A DNA stretch of 64,000 bases, from assembly GCA_020637675.1 (NCBI GenBank), contig JACKKD010000002.1, forward strand, positions 992,001 to 1,056,000. Reading direction: 5' to 3'. Below, piece after piece: positions 8,568 through 16,221 of this stretch. The notes beneath the pieces were generated by a model. It saw only the letters and a list, made by a program, of their open reading frames with translations. It made no database searches and was not told the origin of the DNA. Source of the stretch: Paracoccaceae bacterium (GTDB lineage Bacteria; Pseudomonadota; Alphaproteobacteria; Rhodobacterales; Rhodobacteraceae). How positions within the stretch are numbered: position 1 is the stretch's first letter; each line of letters begins with the position of its first letter. Position numbers and translations under genes: made by a program.

Positions 8568-9310
8568 CAGCGCATCCGGAGCGCACCGTCGAGGCGGATC
8601 ACCTCGCCGTTGAGATAGCCGCATTCGACGATGAAGGCGGCGAGTGCGGCATATTCGGCCGGATCGCCGAGGCGGCGCGGGAAGGTGACCTCGGCGGCGA
8701 GGCTCGCCTGCACCTCCTCCGGCAGGCCTTTCATCATCGGCGTGGCGAAGATGCCGGGCGCGATGGCGCAGACGCGGATGCCGAGGCTCGCGAGGTCGCG
8801 CGCGGCCGGCAACGTCAGGCCGACGATCCCGCCCTTGGAGGCCGCATAGGCCGCCTGGCCCTTCTGTCCGTCAAAGGCCGCGATGGAGGCGGTGTTGACG
8901 ATGACGCCTCGTTCGGGGCCGTCGTTGCGCGCCATCTCGGCGGCCGCGAGACGCATCACGTTGAAGGTGCCGGCGAGGTTGATGTCGAGCGTGCGGCGGA
9001 ACGAGGCGAGCGCGTGAGGCCCCTCGCGACCGAGGATCCGTTCGCCGGTGGCGATGCCGGCGCAGTTCACCAGCACGTCGATCCGGCCCATGGCGGCGCG
9101 GGCCGAGGCGATTCCGGCCGCGACGGAAGCCTCGTCGGTCACGTCCACGGCGGCGAAATGCGCACCGATGTCCTGGGCGACAGCCTCCCCCCCGGTCGCG
9201 CGGTCGAAGACCGTGACCCTTGCGCCCCTCTGGCGGAAGGCCTCCGCCGTTGCCGCGCCGAGGCCCGAGGCCCCGCCGGTGACGATCGCTGCGGCCGAGT
9301 CGAGACGCAT
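8567..9310 (-). CDS. SDR family 3-hydroxyacyl-CoA dehydrogenase-like oxidoreductase
   Basis: 247 residues, complete. The cofactor site TGGASGLG lies at residues 11-18, NCAG in the middle, and the catalytic Ser (NTASIAAFDGQKGQ) and YAASK follow. The combination of DGQKGQAAYAASK and a C-terminal EVIRLDGALRM resembles type 2 3-hydroxyacyl-CoA / 2-methyl-3-hydroxybutyryl-CoA dehydrogenases, which use NAD in fatty acid or isoleucine breakdown. GGAGG is placed 6 bases before the ATG. It is the first gene of a two-gene unit with the Ada-like protein. Substrate assignment is by resemblance only. Confidence 0.85.
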   Translation of the reverse strand: MRLDSAAAIVTGGASGLGAATAEAFRQRGARVTVFDRATGGEAVAQDIGAHFAAVDVTDEASVAAGIASARAAMGRIDVLVNCAGIATGERILGREGPHALASFRRTLDINLAGTFNVMRLAAAEMARNDGPERGVIVNTASIAAFDGQKGQAAYAASKGGIVGLTLPAARDLASLGIRVCAIAPGIFATPMMKGLPEEVQASLAAEVTFPRRLGDPAEYAALAAFIVECGYLNGEVIRLDGALRMR

Positions 9311-9603
9311 GGCTGTCCTCCAGGCTTGGCCCGGAACGTCTCCGGGCGAGGGGAATGAACTCGCCTTCCTGAGGTATCTTCGGGCGCGATCGCTGTCCAG
9401 TCGGCGAAACGAGGCCGGTCCCGGTCACTAGTGCGCAAGGTTTCGCCGATCCGGGGGTGTGGCGCGTGGGCTTCGGATCAACGGTCCGTGAAGGCCCCTT
9501 GGAACCCCGCCCGACTTGGCCAACTTCATTCCGTGGGAGGGCAGTGACGGTGGCCGGGAAGGCTGCATCTGCCCCGCATGCCCGAGCAGACAAGGAGATC
9601 AAG

Positions 9604-10203
9604 ATGAGACACATCAGCAAGACGGCCCTCGGCTTGGCCTTCGGCGCGGCGTTCGCCGCCCCGGCGCTTGCCGGCGGCTACGCCGAGCCGGTGGTGGAGG
9701 CGCCCGTCGCTGCACCCGTCGTCGCGGCCGCGCCGAACGGCGACTGGACCGGCGGCTGGGTCGGTGGCCAGGTCGGCTACGGCGACGCATCGGCCGGGGC
9801 AGTCGATGGCAACGGCGCGATCTACGGCCTGCGCGGAGGGTACGACTGGGATTTCGGCCAGTGGGTGCTCGGCGCGGGGCTCGACTGGGACAAGACCGAC
9901 ATCGACCTCGGCACCGCCGGCGACAACCTCGACAGCATCGCCCGGCTCGGTGTTCGTGCCGGCTATGACATGGGGCGGACGCTGCTCTATGTCCGTGGCG
10001 GTGCCGCACAGGCGAGCGCGGACATCGGCGGCGTGAGCCGCGACGACACCGGCTGGTTCGCCGGCGTCGGCGCGGAATATGCGCTGAACGACCGCTGGAC
10101 CGTCGGCGGTGAGGTGCTTACGAACCAGTTCGACAATTTCGACAACACCGGCACGGACATTGACGCCACGACGGCGGCGCTGACCGTGGGCTTCCGGTTC
10201 TGA
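9604..10203 (+). CDS. outer-membrane beta-barrel protein (Omp25/Omp31-type)
   Basis: 199 residues. A signal peptide covers about residues 1-23 (cleavage after ALA before GGY). A short Ala/Pro/Val linker is followed by a barrel of alternating aromatic strands (WTGGWVGGQVGYG, GLRGGYDWDFGQWVLG, GVRAGYDMGRTLLYVRGG) and the C-terminal Phe of TVGFRF needed for BAM recognition. This is the small eight-strand porin-like family common in alphaproteobacteria. AAGGAG precedes the ATG at 9604. It is monocistronic, closed by a strong hairpin terminator directly after the stop. Specific function unknown; a structural or adhesion role is typical of the family. Confidence 0.88.
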   Translation: MRHISKTALGLAFGAAFAAPALAGGYAEPVVEAPVAAPVVAAAPNGDWTGGWVGGQVGYGDASAGAVDGNGAIYGLRGGYDWDFGQWVLGAGLDWDKTDIDLGTAGDNLDSIARLGVRAGYDMGRTLLYVRGGAAQASADIGGVSRDDTGWFAGVGAEYALNDRWTVGGEVLTNQFDNFDNTGTDIDATTAALTVGFRF

Positions 10204-10209
10204 TCCGGC

Positions 10210-10231
10210 GCGGGGGCCTTCGGGCCCCCGC
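10210..10231 (+). terminator. rho-independent-like terminator of the outer-membrane protein gene
   Basis: Perfect 9-bp GC stem (GCGGGGGCC / GGCCCCCGC) closed by a UUCG tetraloop, 6 bases after the stop codon at 10203. Only a short pyrimidine tail (GACCCCTTT) follows. Confidence 0.8.
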
Positions 10232-10243
10232 GACCCCTTTCCG

Positions 10244-11047
10244 CTACCAGCGCCCCGTCCCGCCTCCGCCAGAGGAATGCCCGCCTTCGGGGCGGTCTGC
10301 CTCGCGTTCGCCGCCGCCTCGGTTCTTCACCCGGTCGTCGCGATCCTTTCGGGTGCCGCCGTTTCGCCTTGTCGGCAGGGTCGGATCACCTTTGGCGCCA
10401 CGCCCGCGGCGGCGGAAGGCGACGACGGCAATGCCCGCGGCGATGACCGCGAAGGGCAGCCAGGCGGGCAGGCCGTCGCGCCGCGCAGGCGGGGCCTCGG
10501 GCAAAAGACGCGCCGCATGCTGCCGCGCGATCCGCGCCATCACCTCCCGCGAACCGGCCATGATGGAGCGCGCCGCTGCGCCCTGGCGGAGGTCGGGCAG
10601 GAAGTGGCGCGCGGCGATGTCTTCGGCCAGAACGTCATATCCCTGATCGTAGCCCGCGCCGAGCGTGATGCGGAGCTCGCGATCCTCGGTGGCCACGAGG
10701 ACGAGGATGCCGTCGTTGCGCGCCCCGTCGCCAATGCCCCAGGCATTGAAGACGCCGGTCGCGAACGCCGCGAGCGTCGACGAGCCGTCGTAGTCGGATC
10801 GCGACCGGAGGGTGAGAACCGCCATTGCGACGCCGGTTTCCGTGCGCAGGGCAGCGAGTTCGGCGCGGAGGCGGCTTTCCTCGTCCTCGGGCAGCACCCC
10901 GGCGATGTCGGTGACGTAAGGGTCGCTCCGCAGCGGCCAGGGCTCCGCCGCGGCGGAGCGGGGGACGAGGGCCAGCGCGAGAACCATGAGGCAGCAGACG
11001 TGCCAGAGGCTCCGGAGCGGCCGGCGCCGGAGGCAGCCGTCAGCCAT
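10244..11047 (-). CDS. TPM-domain membrane protein (YgcG/Psb32 family)
   Basis: About 267 residues. A signal or anchor segment (LWHVCCLMVLALALVP) is followed by a TPM domain (DPYVTDIAGVLPEDEE, then VFNAWGIGDGARNDGILVLVA, DRELRITLGAGYD), then a second hydrophobic segment (LPAWLPFAVIAAGIAVVAF) and a basic, Gly-rich tail ending SSGGGGTGRW, the characteristic ending of this family. The TPM domain faces the periplasm; family roles are poorly defined (membrane or photosystem-repair related, possible phosphatase). Start ATG 11047 overlaps the stop of the upstream lyase gene by 8 bases. An ATG at 11083 is an alternative. Opposite strand to the preceding outer-membrane gene. Confidence 0.78.
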   Translation of the reverse strand: MADGCLRRRPLRSLWHVCCLMVLALALVPRSAAAEPWPLRSDPYVTDIAGVLPEDEESRLRAELAALRTETGVAMAVLTLRSRSDYDGSSTLAAFATGVFNAWGIGDGARNDGILVLVATEDRELRITLGAGYDQGYDVLAEDIAARHFLPDLRQGAAARSIMAGSREVMARIARQHAARLLPEAPPARRDGLPAWLPFAVIAAGIAVVAFRRRGRGAKGDPTLPTRRNGGTRKDRDDRVKNRGGGEREADRPEGGHSSGGGGTGRW

Positions 11048-11879
11048 CGGCGAACCGTGCAAGGCAGGCATCGACCTCGGCACCCGGCATGCCTTCGGTC
11101 AGCGGCAGGAACGTTCCCTCGCCGAACATCGCCCGCGCCGCGTCGCGGATGGCGCGGTGCGTCACGCGGGCCAGCGCCGAGCCGAGCGAGATGCGGGCGA
11201 CGCCGAGCCGCGCGAACTCCGCCCGCGTCAGCCGGGCGAAGGGGCCGGCCGCGAGCGCGTTCACCGGCTTGCCGGTGGCCTCGGCGATCCTGGCGAGGTC
11301 CGCGGGCGCGGGCGGGAAGGGTACATAGACGCAATCGGCCCCGGCCGAAGCGAAGGCGGTGACGCGGGCCAGCGCCTCCTCGAAGCCGTAGCCGCCGGTC
11401 ATCACCCCGTCGGCCCGCGCGACGAGCACGAAATCGCGGGGCAGCGAGCGCGCGGCGGCGGCGGCGGCGCGGATGCGGTCCACGGCGAAGGCCCGGTCGT
11501 AGGCGCCCGCGCCGGGCAGGTCGGTATCCTCGATCGAGATGCCGGCGAGCCCGGCTTCCGCCGCGAGGCGCACGGTCTCGGCGCAGGTCTCGGGCGCCTT
11601 GCTGAAGCCGTTCTCGAAATCGCCCGAAACGGGCAGGGGGGTCGCCGAGACGAGATCGGCGGCATGGGCCAGCGCCTCGTCGCGGCTCACCGTGCCGCCG
11701 TCGGGCCGGCCGAGGGTGAAGGCATGGGCCGCCGAGGAGGTGGCGAGCGCCTGCGCACCGAGCGCGGCGAGCATCCGGGCCGAGCCCCGATCCCAGGCAT
11801 TGGCGAGGATGAAGGGGTCGCCGGGGCGGTGCATGGCACGGAAGGCGGGGCCGGGGTCGTGGCGTGCGATGGCGGGCAT
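11040..11879 (-). CDS. isocitrate lyase/phosphoenolpyruvate mutase family protein
   Basis: 279 residues of the (beta/alpha)8 ICL/PEP-mutase superfamily. Seen: NAWDRGSARMLAALG, the metal-binding DFENGF, IEDTDLPG (Glu-Asp pair), and VARADG. The isocitrate-lyase KKCGH catalytic loop is missing, so it is more likely a small 2-methylisocitrate-lyase-like, oxaloacetate- or phosphonopyruvate-type enzyme. Substrate cannot be named. It starts at ATG 11879 with AAGGAG close upstream, and its stop overlaps the TPM gene, which suggests a two-gene transcript. The TPM partner gives no functional hint. Confidence 0.85.
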   Translation of the reverse strand: MPAIARHDPGPAFRAMHRPGDPFILANAWDRGSARMLAALGAQALATSSAAHAFTLGRPDGGTVSRDEALAHAADLVSATPLPVSGDFENGFSKAPETCAETVRLAAEAGLAGISIEDTDLPGAGAYDRAFAVDRIRAAAAAARSLPRDFVLVARADGVMTGGYGFEEALARVTAFASAGADCVYVPFPPAPADLARIAEATGKPVNALAAGPFARLTRAEFARLGVARISLGSALARVTHRAIRDAARAMFGEGTFLPLTEGMPGAEVDACLARFADG

Positions 11880-12047
11880 GGCGGGCTCCTTTTTTCACGT
11901 TATGGCAGCAATTCCGCAGTCAGCCCCGGGATCGTTGCCGAATCTGGCAAGATCGACGCAATTTCCCCTGATTGCCGTCACCTTCACGCGCTAGACAGTC
12001 CCGATCGGCGCGTACCGATTCGGATTAGTGGATGAAGGGAGTATTCC

Positions 12048-12656
12048 ATGTCTGTGGTGGAGGCGGTATCGCGGCGCAGGGCCGTGATGATGGTGCTGGC
12101 GCTCGCCGGCTGCGGCGGCTCGTTCCGGACGTTCTACGATGAACCGGCCCCTTCGCAGGGGTGGCGGATCTCGGCTGTGGAGGTGACGGTGCCGCGCACG
12201 CTCTCCGTCTCGGAAGAGGAAAGCTTCGTGCCGAAGGCCGACATCGTCTGGCGCGAGGACCCTTCGGGCGACCGCTACAACCAGGTGGCGGCGATCATGA
12301 AGACCGCCATCTCGCGCGGGGCGGCGGGGCTCAAGGGCGGCCGTCCGGTGCGGCTCGAGGTGACGATGACGCGATTCCACGCGATGACCTTCACCGCCGA
12401 GACGCGGGCGCCGGCGGGTGTGCACGACATCGAGTTCGACATCACCGCGCGGGACGCGCGCACCGGGGAGGTGCTGGCGGGGCCGGAGCATGTCGAGGCC
12501 TCCTTCCCCGCGATGACCGGTGCCGCCATGGCGCGCGCCCGGCTCGCCGGCCAGTCGCAGAAGAGCCAGATCACCGACCATGTGGCCCGCACCATCGCAA
12601 GCTGGCTCGGTGTCATCCCCGACACGCGCCAGACCTTCTCGAGCGTCGGCGCCTGA
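12048..12656 (+). CDS. lipoprotein, DUF6778-type
   Basis: 202 residues. A short signal with lipobox LAGC (Cys22) predicts a lipid-anchored envelope protein. The mature part begins GGSFRTFYDEPAP and includes WRISAVEVTVPRTL, a DIVWREDPSGDRYNQVAAIM segment and a conserved long middle domain. I associate this arrangement with a Rhodobacterales-restricted family (DUF6778, from memory). No enzyme motif is visible. The ATG follows AAGGGAG closely. It stands alone with its own terminator and is divergent from the lyase gene (168 bases, A/T-richer, where the promoters must lie). Function unknown. Confidence 0.75.
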   Translation: MSVVEAVSRRRAVMMVLALAGCGGSFRTFYDEPAPSQGWRISAVEVTVPRTLSVSEEESFVPKADIVWREDPSGDRYNQVAAIMKTAISRGAAGLKGGRPVRLEVTMTRFHAMTFTAETRAPAGVHDIEFDITARDARTGEVLAGPEHVEASFPAMTGAAMARARLAGQSQKSQITDHVARTIASWLGVIPDTRQTFSSVGA

Positions 12657-12661
12657 GGCAG

Positions 12662-12684
12662 GGCGGGGCCCGCGTGGCCCCGCC
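12662..12684 (+). terminator. terminator after the DUF6778-type lipoprotein gene
   Basis: Perfect 9-bp stem GGCGGGGCC / GGCCCCGCC with loop CGCGT, starting 5 bases after the stop. No clear T-tract. It separates the lipoprotein transcript from the cysS leader promoter that begins 20 bases later. Confidence 0.7.
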
Positions 12685-12702
12685 GCCACCCCCCGGAACC
12701 CC

Positions 12703-12731
12703 TTGGCATGGCGCGGTTTCCGCGCTATCAG
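12703..12731 (+). promoter_or_regulatory. candidate promoter for the cysS leader (TTGGCA-N17-TATCAG)
   Basis: A -35-like TTGGCA (12703-12708) and a -10-like TATCAG (12726-12731) are separated by 17 bases. Seven bases after the -10 comes the A of an ATG at 12739, so transcription would start on or within a base or two of that ATG and give a leaderless message. This is inferred from spacing only. Confidence 0.5.
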
Positions 12732-12738
12732 GACGGGC

Positions 12739-12783
12739 ATGAAGTTCGACGGCATCATCTGCACCATGTGCATTACCGGCTGA
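12739..12783 (+). CDS. 14-residue Cys-containing leader peptide upstream of cysS
   Basis: The short frame encodes MKFDGIICTMCITG, with two Cys codons (TGC) at positions 8 and 11, and ends in TGA 88 bases before the cysteinyl-tRNA synthetase ATG. A promoter-like element places the transcription start at this ATG, so it would be translated without a Shine-Dalgarno. A 7-bp inverted repeat follows the stop. Cys codons in a tiny peptide just before the gene for charging Cys-tRNA fit ribosome-stalling attenuation. No direct evidence of translation is available from sequence; chance is the alternative. Confidence 0.55.
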   Translation: MKFDGIICTMCITG

Positions 12784-12792
12784 CAGACGTCA

Positions 12793-12842
12793 GGCGGGCC
12801 GTTCTTCTGTTTTCACGAGCATGAGAGACTGGTAAGCCCGCC
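12793..12842 (+). promoter_or_regulatory. inverted repeat between the leader peptide and cysS (possible attenuator)
   Basis: GGCGGGC at 12793-12799 can pair perfectly with GCCCGCC at 12836-12842, enclosing 36 bases. The 3' arm lies 29 bases before the cysS ATG and 16 bases before its GAGGG ribosome-binding site. Competing folds depending on a stalled ribosome are conceivable but not demonstrated. Confidence 0.4.
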
Positions 12843-12871
12843 GCCGGGACGCGCGCGCGAGGGATTTGGCC

Positions 12872-14095
12872 ATGACGAGGATCAGGCTCTACAACACCAG
12901 GACCCGGGCGAAGGAGGACTTCGCGCCGATCGATCCGGCGAACGTGCGGATGTATGTCTGCGGCCCAACGGTCTATGACCGCGCTCACCTGGGCAATGCG
13001 CGCCCCGTGATCGTCTTCGACGTGCTCTTCCGGCTTCTGCGCCATGTCTACGGGCCGGACCACGTCACCTATGTCAGGAACTTCACCGACGTCGACGACA
13101 AGATCAACGCCGAGGCGCAGCGCCGCAAGGATGCCGGCGACCCGCGGTCGCTGGAAGACCTGATCCGCGAGCGCACCGACGAGACGATCCGCTGGTACCA
13201 CGAGGACATGGCGGCGCTCGGCAACCTGCCGCCCGCGGCCGAGCCGCGCGCGACCGAGTATATCGGCCAGATGATCGCGATGATCTCGGACCTGATCGCC
13301 AGGGGCCATGCCTATGAGAAGGCGGGCCATGTCCTCTTCCGGGTGCGGTCTTACGAGGGCTACGGCAAGCTCTCGGGCCGGTCGGTCGACGACATGATCG
13401 CCGGCGCGCGGGTCGAGGTCGCGCCGTTCAAGGAAGACCCGATGGACTTCGTCCTCTGGAAGCCCTCCACCCCCGACCTGCCGGGATGGGAGAGCCCCTG
13501 GGGCCGGGGCCGGCCCGGCTGGCACATCGAATGCTCGGCGATGAGCCACGAGTTGCTGGGCGACAGCTTCGACATCCACGGCGGCGGCATCGACCTGCAG
13601 TTCCCGCACCACGAGAACGAGATCGCCCAGTCGATGTGCGCCCACCCGGAAAGCGAGTTCGCGCGGGTCTGGATGCACAACGAGATGCTGCAGGTCGAGG
13701 GCAGGAAGATGTCGAAGTCCTTGGGCAACTTCTTCACGGTGCGCGATCTGCTGGACCGGGGGATACCCGGCGAGGTGATCCGGTTCGTGATGCTGATGAC
13801 GCATTATTCCAGGCCGATGGACTGGACGGAAAAGAAGCGACACGAGGCCGACAAGCGCTTGGACACGCTATTGCCTGCATTAACAATCGCGCTTGAAAAG
13901 GGACGGCCCCCGTCCGGTGCATGGCGTGATGTGCCTCGAGCTATAAGGGATTCACTCAGCAATGACCTTAACACCGCAGATGCAATAGCCTGTCTGGAAA
14001 TGGCAGGTGATCTCCTTGTGAAAGCGCATCGCGGAGACCTCGTGCATCAATCAGGCGACCGGGTTGACCTGACGCAACTTCAGTCGAGTTCCTGA
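12872..14095 (+). CDS. cysS: cysteinyl-tRNA synthetase, catalytic part intact, C-terminus disrupted
   Basis: The open frame gives 407 residues, shorter than the usual 450-490. Class I synthetase elements are intact: zinc Cys30 in YVCGPTVYD, HLGNAR (HIGH motif) at 39-44, zinc ligands in IECSAMSHE and FPHHENEIAQ, and KMSKS at 279-283. From about residue 330 (base 13860) codon use changes and hand-counted G+C falls to about 55% over 13861-14280, against roughly two thirds around it. The frame ends at a TGA at 14093, yet recognisable C-terminal domain sequence continues in shifted frames to 14355. ATG 12872 is preferred over TTG 12866 because GAGGG sits 8 bases upstream. It either yields a truncated enzyme lacking the anticodon-side helical domain or is a pseudogene backed by another copy. 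Confidence 0.88.
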   Translation: MTRIRLYNTRTRAKEDFAPIDPANVRMYVCGPTVYDRAHLGNARPVIVFDVLFRLLRHVYGPDHVTYVRNFTDVDDKINAEAQRRKDAGDPRSLEDLIRERTDETIRWYHEDMAALGNLPPAAEPRATEYIGQMIAMISDLIARGHAYEKAGHVLFRVRSYEGYGKLSGRSVDDMIAGARVEVAPFKEDPMDFVLWKPSTPDLPGWESPWGRGRPGWHIECSAMSHELLGDSFDIHGGGIDLQFPHHENEIAQSMCAHPESEFARVWMHNEMLQVEGRKMSKSLGNFFTVRDLLDRGIPGEVIRFVMLMTHYSRPMDWTEKKRHEADKRLDTLLPALTIALEKGRPPSGAWRDVPRAIRDSLSNDLNTADAIACLEMAGDLLVKAHRGDLVHQSGDRVDLTQLQSSS

Positions 14096-14355
14096 CAGGA
14101 CTGGATGGATTAGGGTCTTTATGGTCACTTCTGCGAAGCGTCGGGCAGAGAGACAAGATTGACATCTGCTCGACGAAGGCATCTCGATCTGGTTGTCGCT
14201 TACGCTTTGGCTAAGCAAACGAAGGACTTTACTGCAGTGGATCGTCGCAAGAAGGCACTCGCGGATGCGGGTCGTCCCCATTTCTGGAGCGATGGCATTG
14301 ACCTCCGTTCCCGGCCCTGACTTCGACCCCGCCAAGGCTGGAGGCCCTGAAATGA
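14083..14355 (+). pseudogene. cysS: frameshifted remnant of the cysS C-terminal domain
   Basis: Past the point where the cysS frame is lost, pieces of a normal CysRS tail appear in order in changing frames. VEFLTGLDGLGSLW is read at 14083-14124 in one frame. LVVAYALAKQTKDFTAVDRR is read from 14189, back in the original cysS frame. VPGPDFDPAK is read to 14336 in the third frame. LEALK-stop then ends at 14355 after one extra G at 14337. KDFTAVD, FDPAK and LEALK are typical of CysRS C-termini. At least three or four indels are needed to restore one frame. The stretch is A/T-richer than its neighbours. Confidence 0.75.
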
Positions 14356-14586
14356 GCGCTCCATCCGGCACGACGCACTGACAGGTTCGCCCCCGGCCCG
14401 AGGTGGGGGGCGACCGCGCCGCCCTGGGGGGCGGGTCGGCGAACCCGGCCGCAGGCGGCCCTGAAAGAAGGATCTGCGCGCCGCGCGTCTTGATGCTATG
14501 CACCCTGTCGCCCCGCACTTGATCCGGGGCCCCGCTCCATTCGCAGCGAGGCCCCGGCGCGGCGGCCGGGGCGGTGGAGAGGCCGC
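14356..14586. other. cysS-cimA intergenic region
   Basis: No gene is supported here. G+C-rich again, with several short inverted repeats, including GGCCG-CAGG-CGGCC near 14447-14460 that could act as a weak terminator or processing hairpin. No clear promoter was recognised for cimA, but GGTGGAGAGGCCGC directly before 14587 provides a ribosome-binding site. Confidence 0.5.
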
Positions 14587-16221
14587 ATGACCCGCGAACG
14601 CCTCTTCCTCTACGACACCACGCTGCGCGACGGCCAGCAGACCCAGGGCGTGCAGTTCTCGGTCGCGGACAAGGTGCAGATCGCGGCCGCCCTCGACGCC
14701 CTCGGGGTCGACTACATCGAGGGCGGGTGGCCCGGCGCCAACCCGACGGACAGCGACTTCTTCGCCGCGAGGCCGGAGACGCGCGCCACCTTCACCGCCT
14801 TCGGCATGACAAAGCGCGCCGGGAGGTCGGCCGAGAACGACGACGTGCTCGCCGCCGTCCTCAACGCCGGCACTCCCGCCGTCTGCCTCGTCGGCAAGAC
14901 CCACGACTTTCACGTCGCCACCGCGCTCGGCATCACGCTCGACGAGAACCTCGACAACATCGCCGCCTCGGTCGCCCATGCCGTCGCGAAGGGGCGCGAG
15001 GCCATCTTCGACGCCGAGCACTTCTTCGAAGGCTTCAGGGCAAACCCGGACTATGCCGTCGCCGCCTGCAAGGCCGCCCATGACGCCGGCGCCCGCTGGG
15101 TCGTCCTCTGCGACACCAATGGCGGCACGCTGCCCCCCGACGTGCAGGCCGGGGTCAGGGCCGTCATCGCCGCCGGCGTTCCCGGACCCCATGTCGGCAT
15201 CCACACCCATGACGATGCCGGCCTCGGCGTCGCCAATTCGCTCGCCGCCGTCACCGCCGGCGCGCGCCAGATCCAGGGCACGCTGAACGGCCTCGGCGAA
15301 CGCTGCGGCAATGCCAACCTGACGACGCTCATTCCGACGCTCCTTCTGAAGGAACCCTATGCCAGCCGCTTTAAGACCGGCATCACGATGGAGGCGCTCC
15401 ACGGCCTGACCAAGGCGAGCCGGATGCTCGACGACATCCTGAACCGGGTGCCCCTGCGCAGTGCCCCTTACGTCGGCGCCTCGGCCTTCGCGCACAAGGC
15501 GGGGCTTCATGCCAGCGCGATCCTGAAGGACCCCTCGACCTACGAACATGTCGACCCCGCGCTGGTCGGCAACGAGCGCCTGATCCCGATCTCGAACCAG
15601 GCCGGCCAGTCGAACCTGCGCGCCCGCCTCGCCGCCGCCGGGATCGCCGCGCCCGAGAACGGCGCGCTCGCCCGCATCCTCGACACGGTCAAGACGCGCG
15701 AGGACCAGGGCTATGCCTATGACGGCGCGCAGGCCTCGTTCGAGCTTCTGGCGCGGCGGGAACTCGGCCTCCTGCCCGATTTCTTCGAGGTCAAGCGCTA
15801 CCGCGTCACGGTCGAGCGGCGGAAGAACAAGTACAACGAGATGATCACGCTGTCCGAAGCGGTCGTCGTGGTGAAGATCGGCGGGCAGAAGATGCTGTCG
15901 GTCAGCGAGTCGATGGACGAGACGGGATCGGACCGCGGCCCGGTCAACGCGCTATCGAAGGCGCTGGCCAAGGATCTCGGCCCCTATCAGGCCTGCATCG
16001 ACGACATGAAGCTGGTCGATTTCAAGGTCCGGATCACGCAAGGCGGCACCGAGGCCGTGACCCGCGTCATCATCGACAGCGAGGACAGCGCGGGCCACCG
16101 CTGGTCGACGGTCGGGGTCAGCCCGAACATCGTGGACGCGAGCTTCGAGGCGCTCTTGGACGCGATCACCTGGAAGCTGGTGCGCGACGGCGCGGTTCCG
16201 GCCGGCGGGGCGCAGGCATGA
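14587..16221 (+). CDS. cimA: (R)-citramalate synthase
   Basis: 544 residues. It condenses pyruvate with acetyl-CoA to citramalate, the threonine-independent entry to isoleucine synthesis. The HMGL-like TIM barrel opens with LFLYDTTLRDGQQTQGVQFS; the metal ligands lie in DTTLRDGQ and HVGIHTHDDAGLGVANS; the LeuA-type allosteric domain occupies roughly residues 400-530 (VEVKRYRVTV-like FEVKRYRVTVERR, then GVSPNIVDASFEALLDA). Length and the IEGGWPGANPTD motif separate CimA from isopropylmalate synthase. Overlap with the methyltransferase start (ATGA at 16218) indicates coupling. cysS next to cimA is, to my knowledge, a common Rhodobacterales arrangement, so this is the original cysS locus. Confidence 0.95.
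   Translation: MTRERLFLYDTTLRDGQQTQGVQFSVADKVQIAAALDALGVDYIEGGWPGANPTDSDFFAARPETRATFTAFGMTKRAGRSAENDDVLAAVLNAGTPAVCLVGKTHDFHVATALGITLDENLDNIAASVAHAVAKGREAIFDAEHFFEGFRANPDYAVAACKAAHDAGARWVVLCDTNGGTLPPDVQAGVRAVIAAGVPGPHVGIHTHDDAGLGVANSLAAVTAGARQIQGTLNGLGERCGNANLTTLIPTLLLKEPYASRFKTGITMEALHGLTKASRMLDDILNRVPLRSAPYVGASAFAHKAGLHASAILKDPSTYEHVDPALVGNERLIPISNQAGQSNLRARLAAAGIAAPENGALARILDTVKTREDQGYAYDGAQASFELLARRELGLLPDFFEVKRYRVTVERRKNKYNEMITLSEAVVVVKIGGQKMLSVSESMDETGSDRGPVNALSKALAKDLGPYQACIDDMKLVDFKVRITQGGTEAVTRVIIDSEDSAGHRWSTVGVSPNIVDASFEALLDAITWKLVRDGAVPAGGAQA

Noticed and set aside
11991..12773. Minus-strand frame covering the lipoprotein gene and the cysS leader
   Set aside because: Opposite strand to the lipobox-containing gene; Arg/His-rich without motifs.
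14193..14381. Short separate protein between cysS and cimA
   Set aside because: It contains VPGPDFDPAK of the CysRS C-terminus in a shifted frame, so it is part of the decayed cysS tail.
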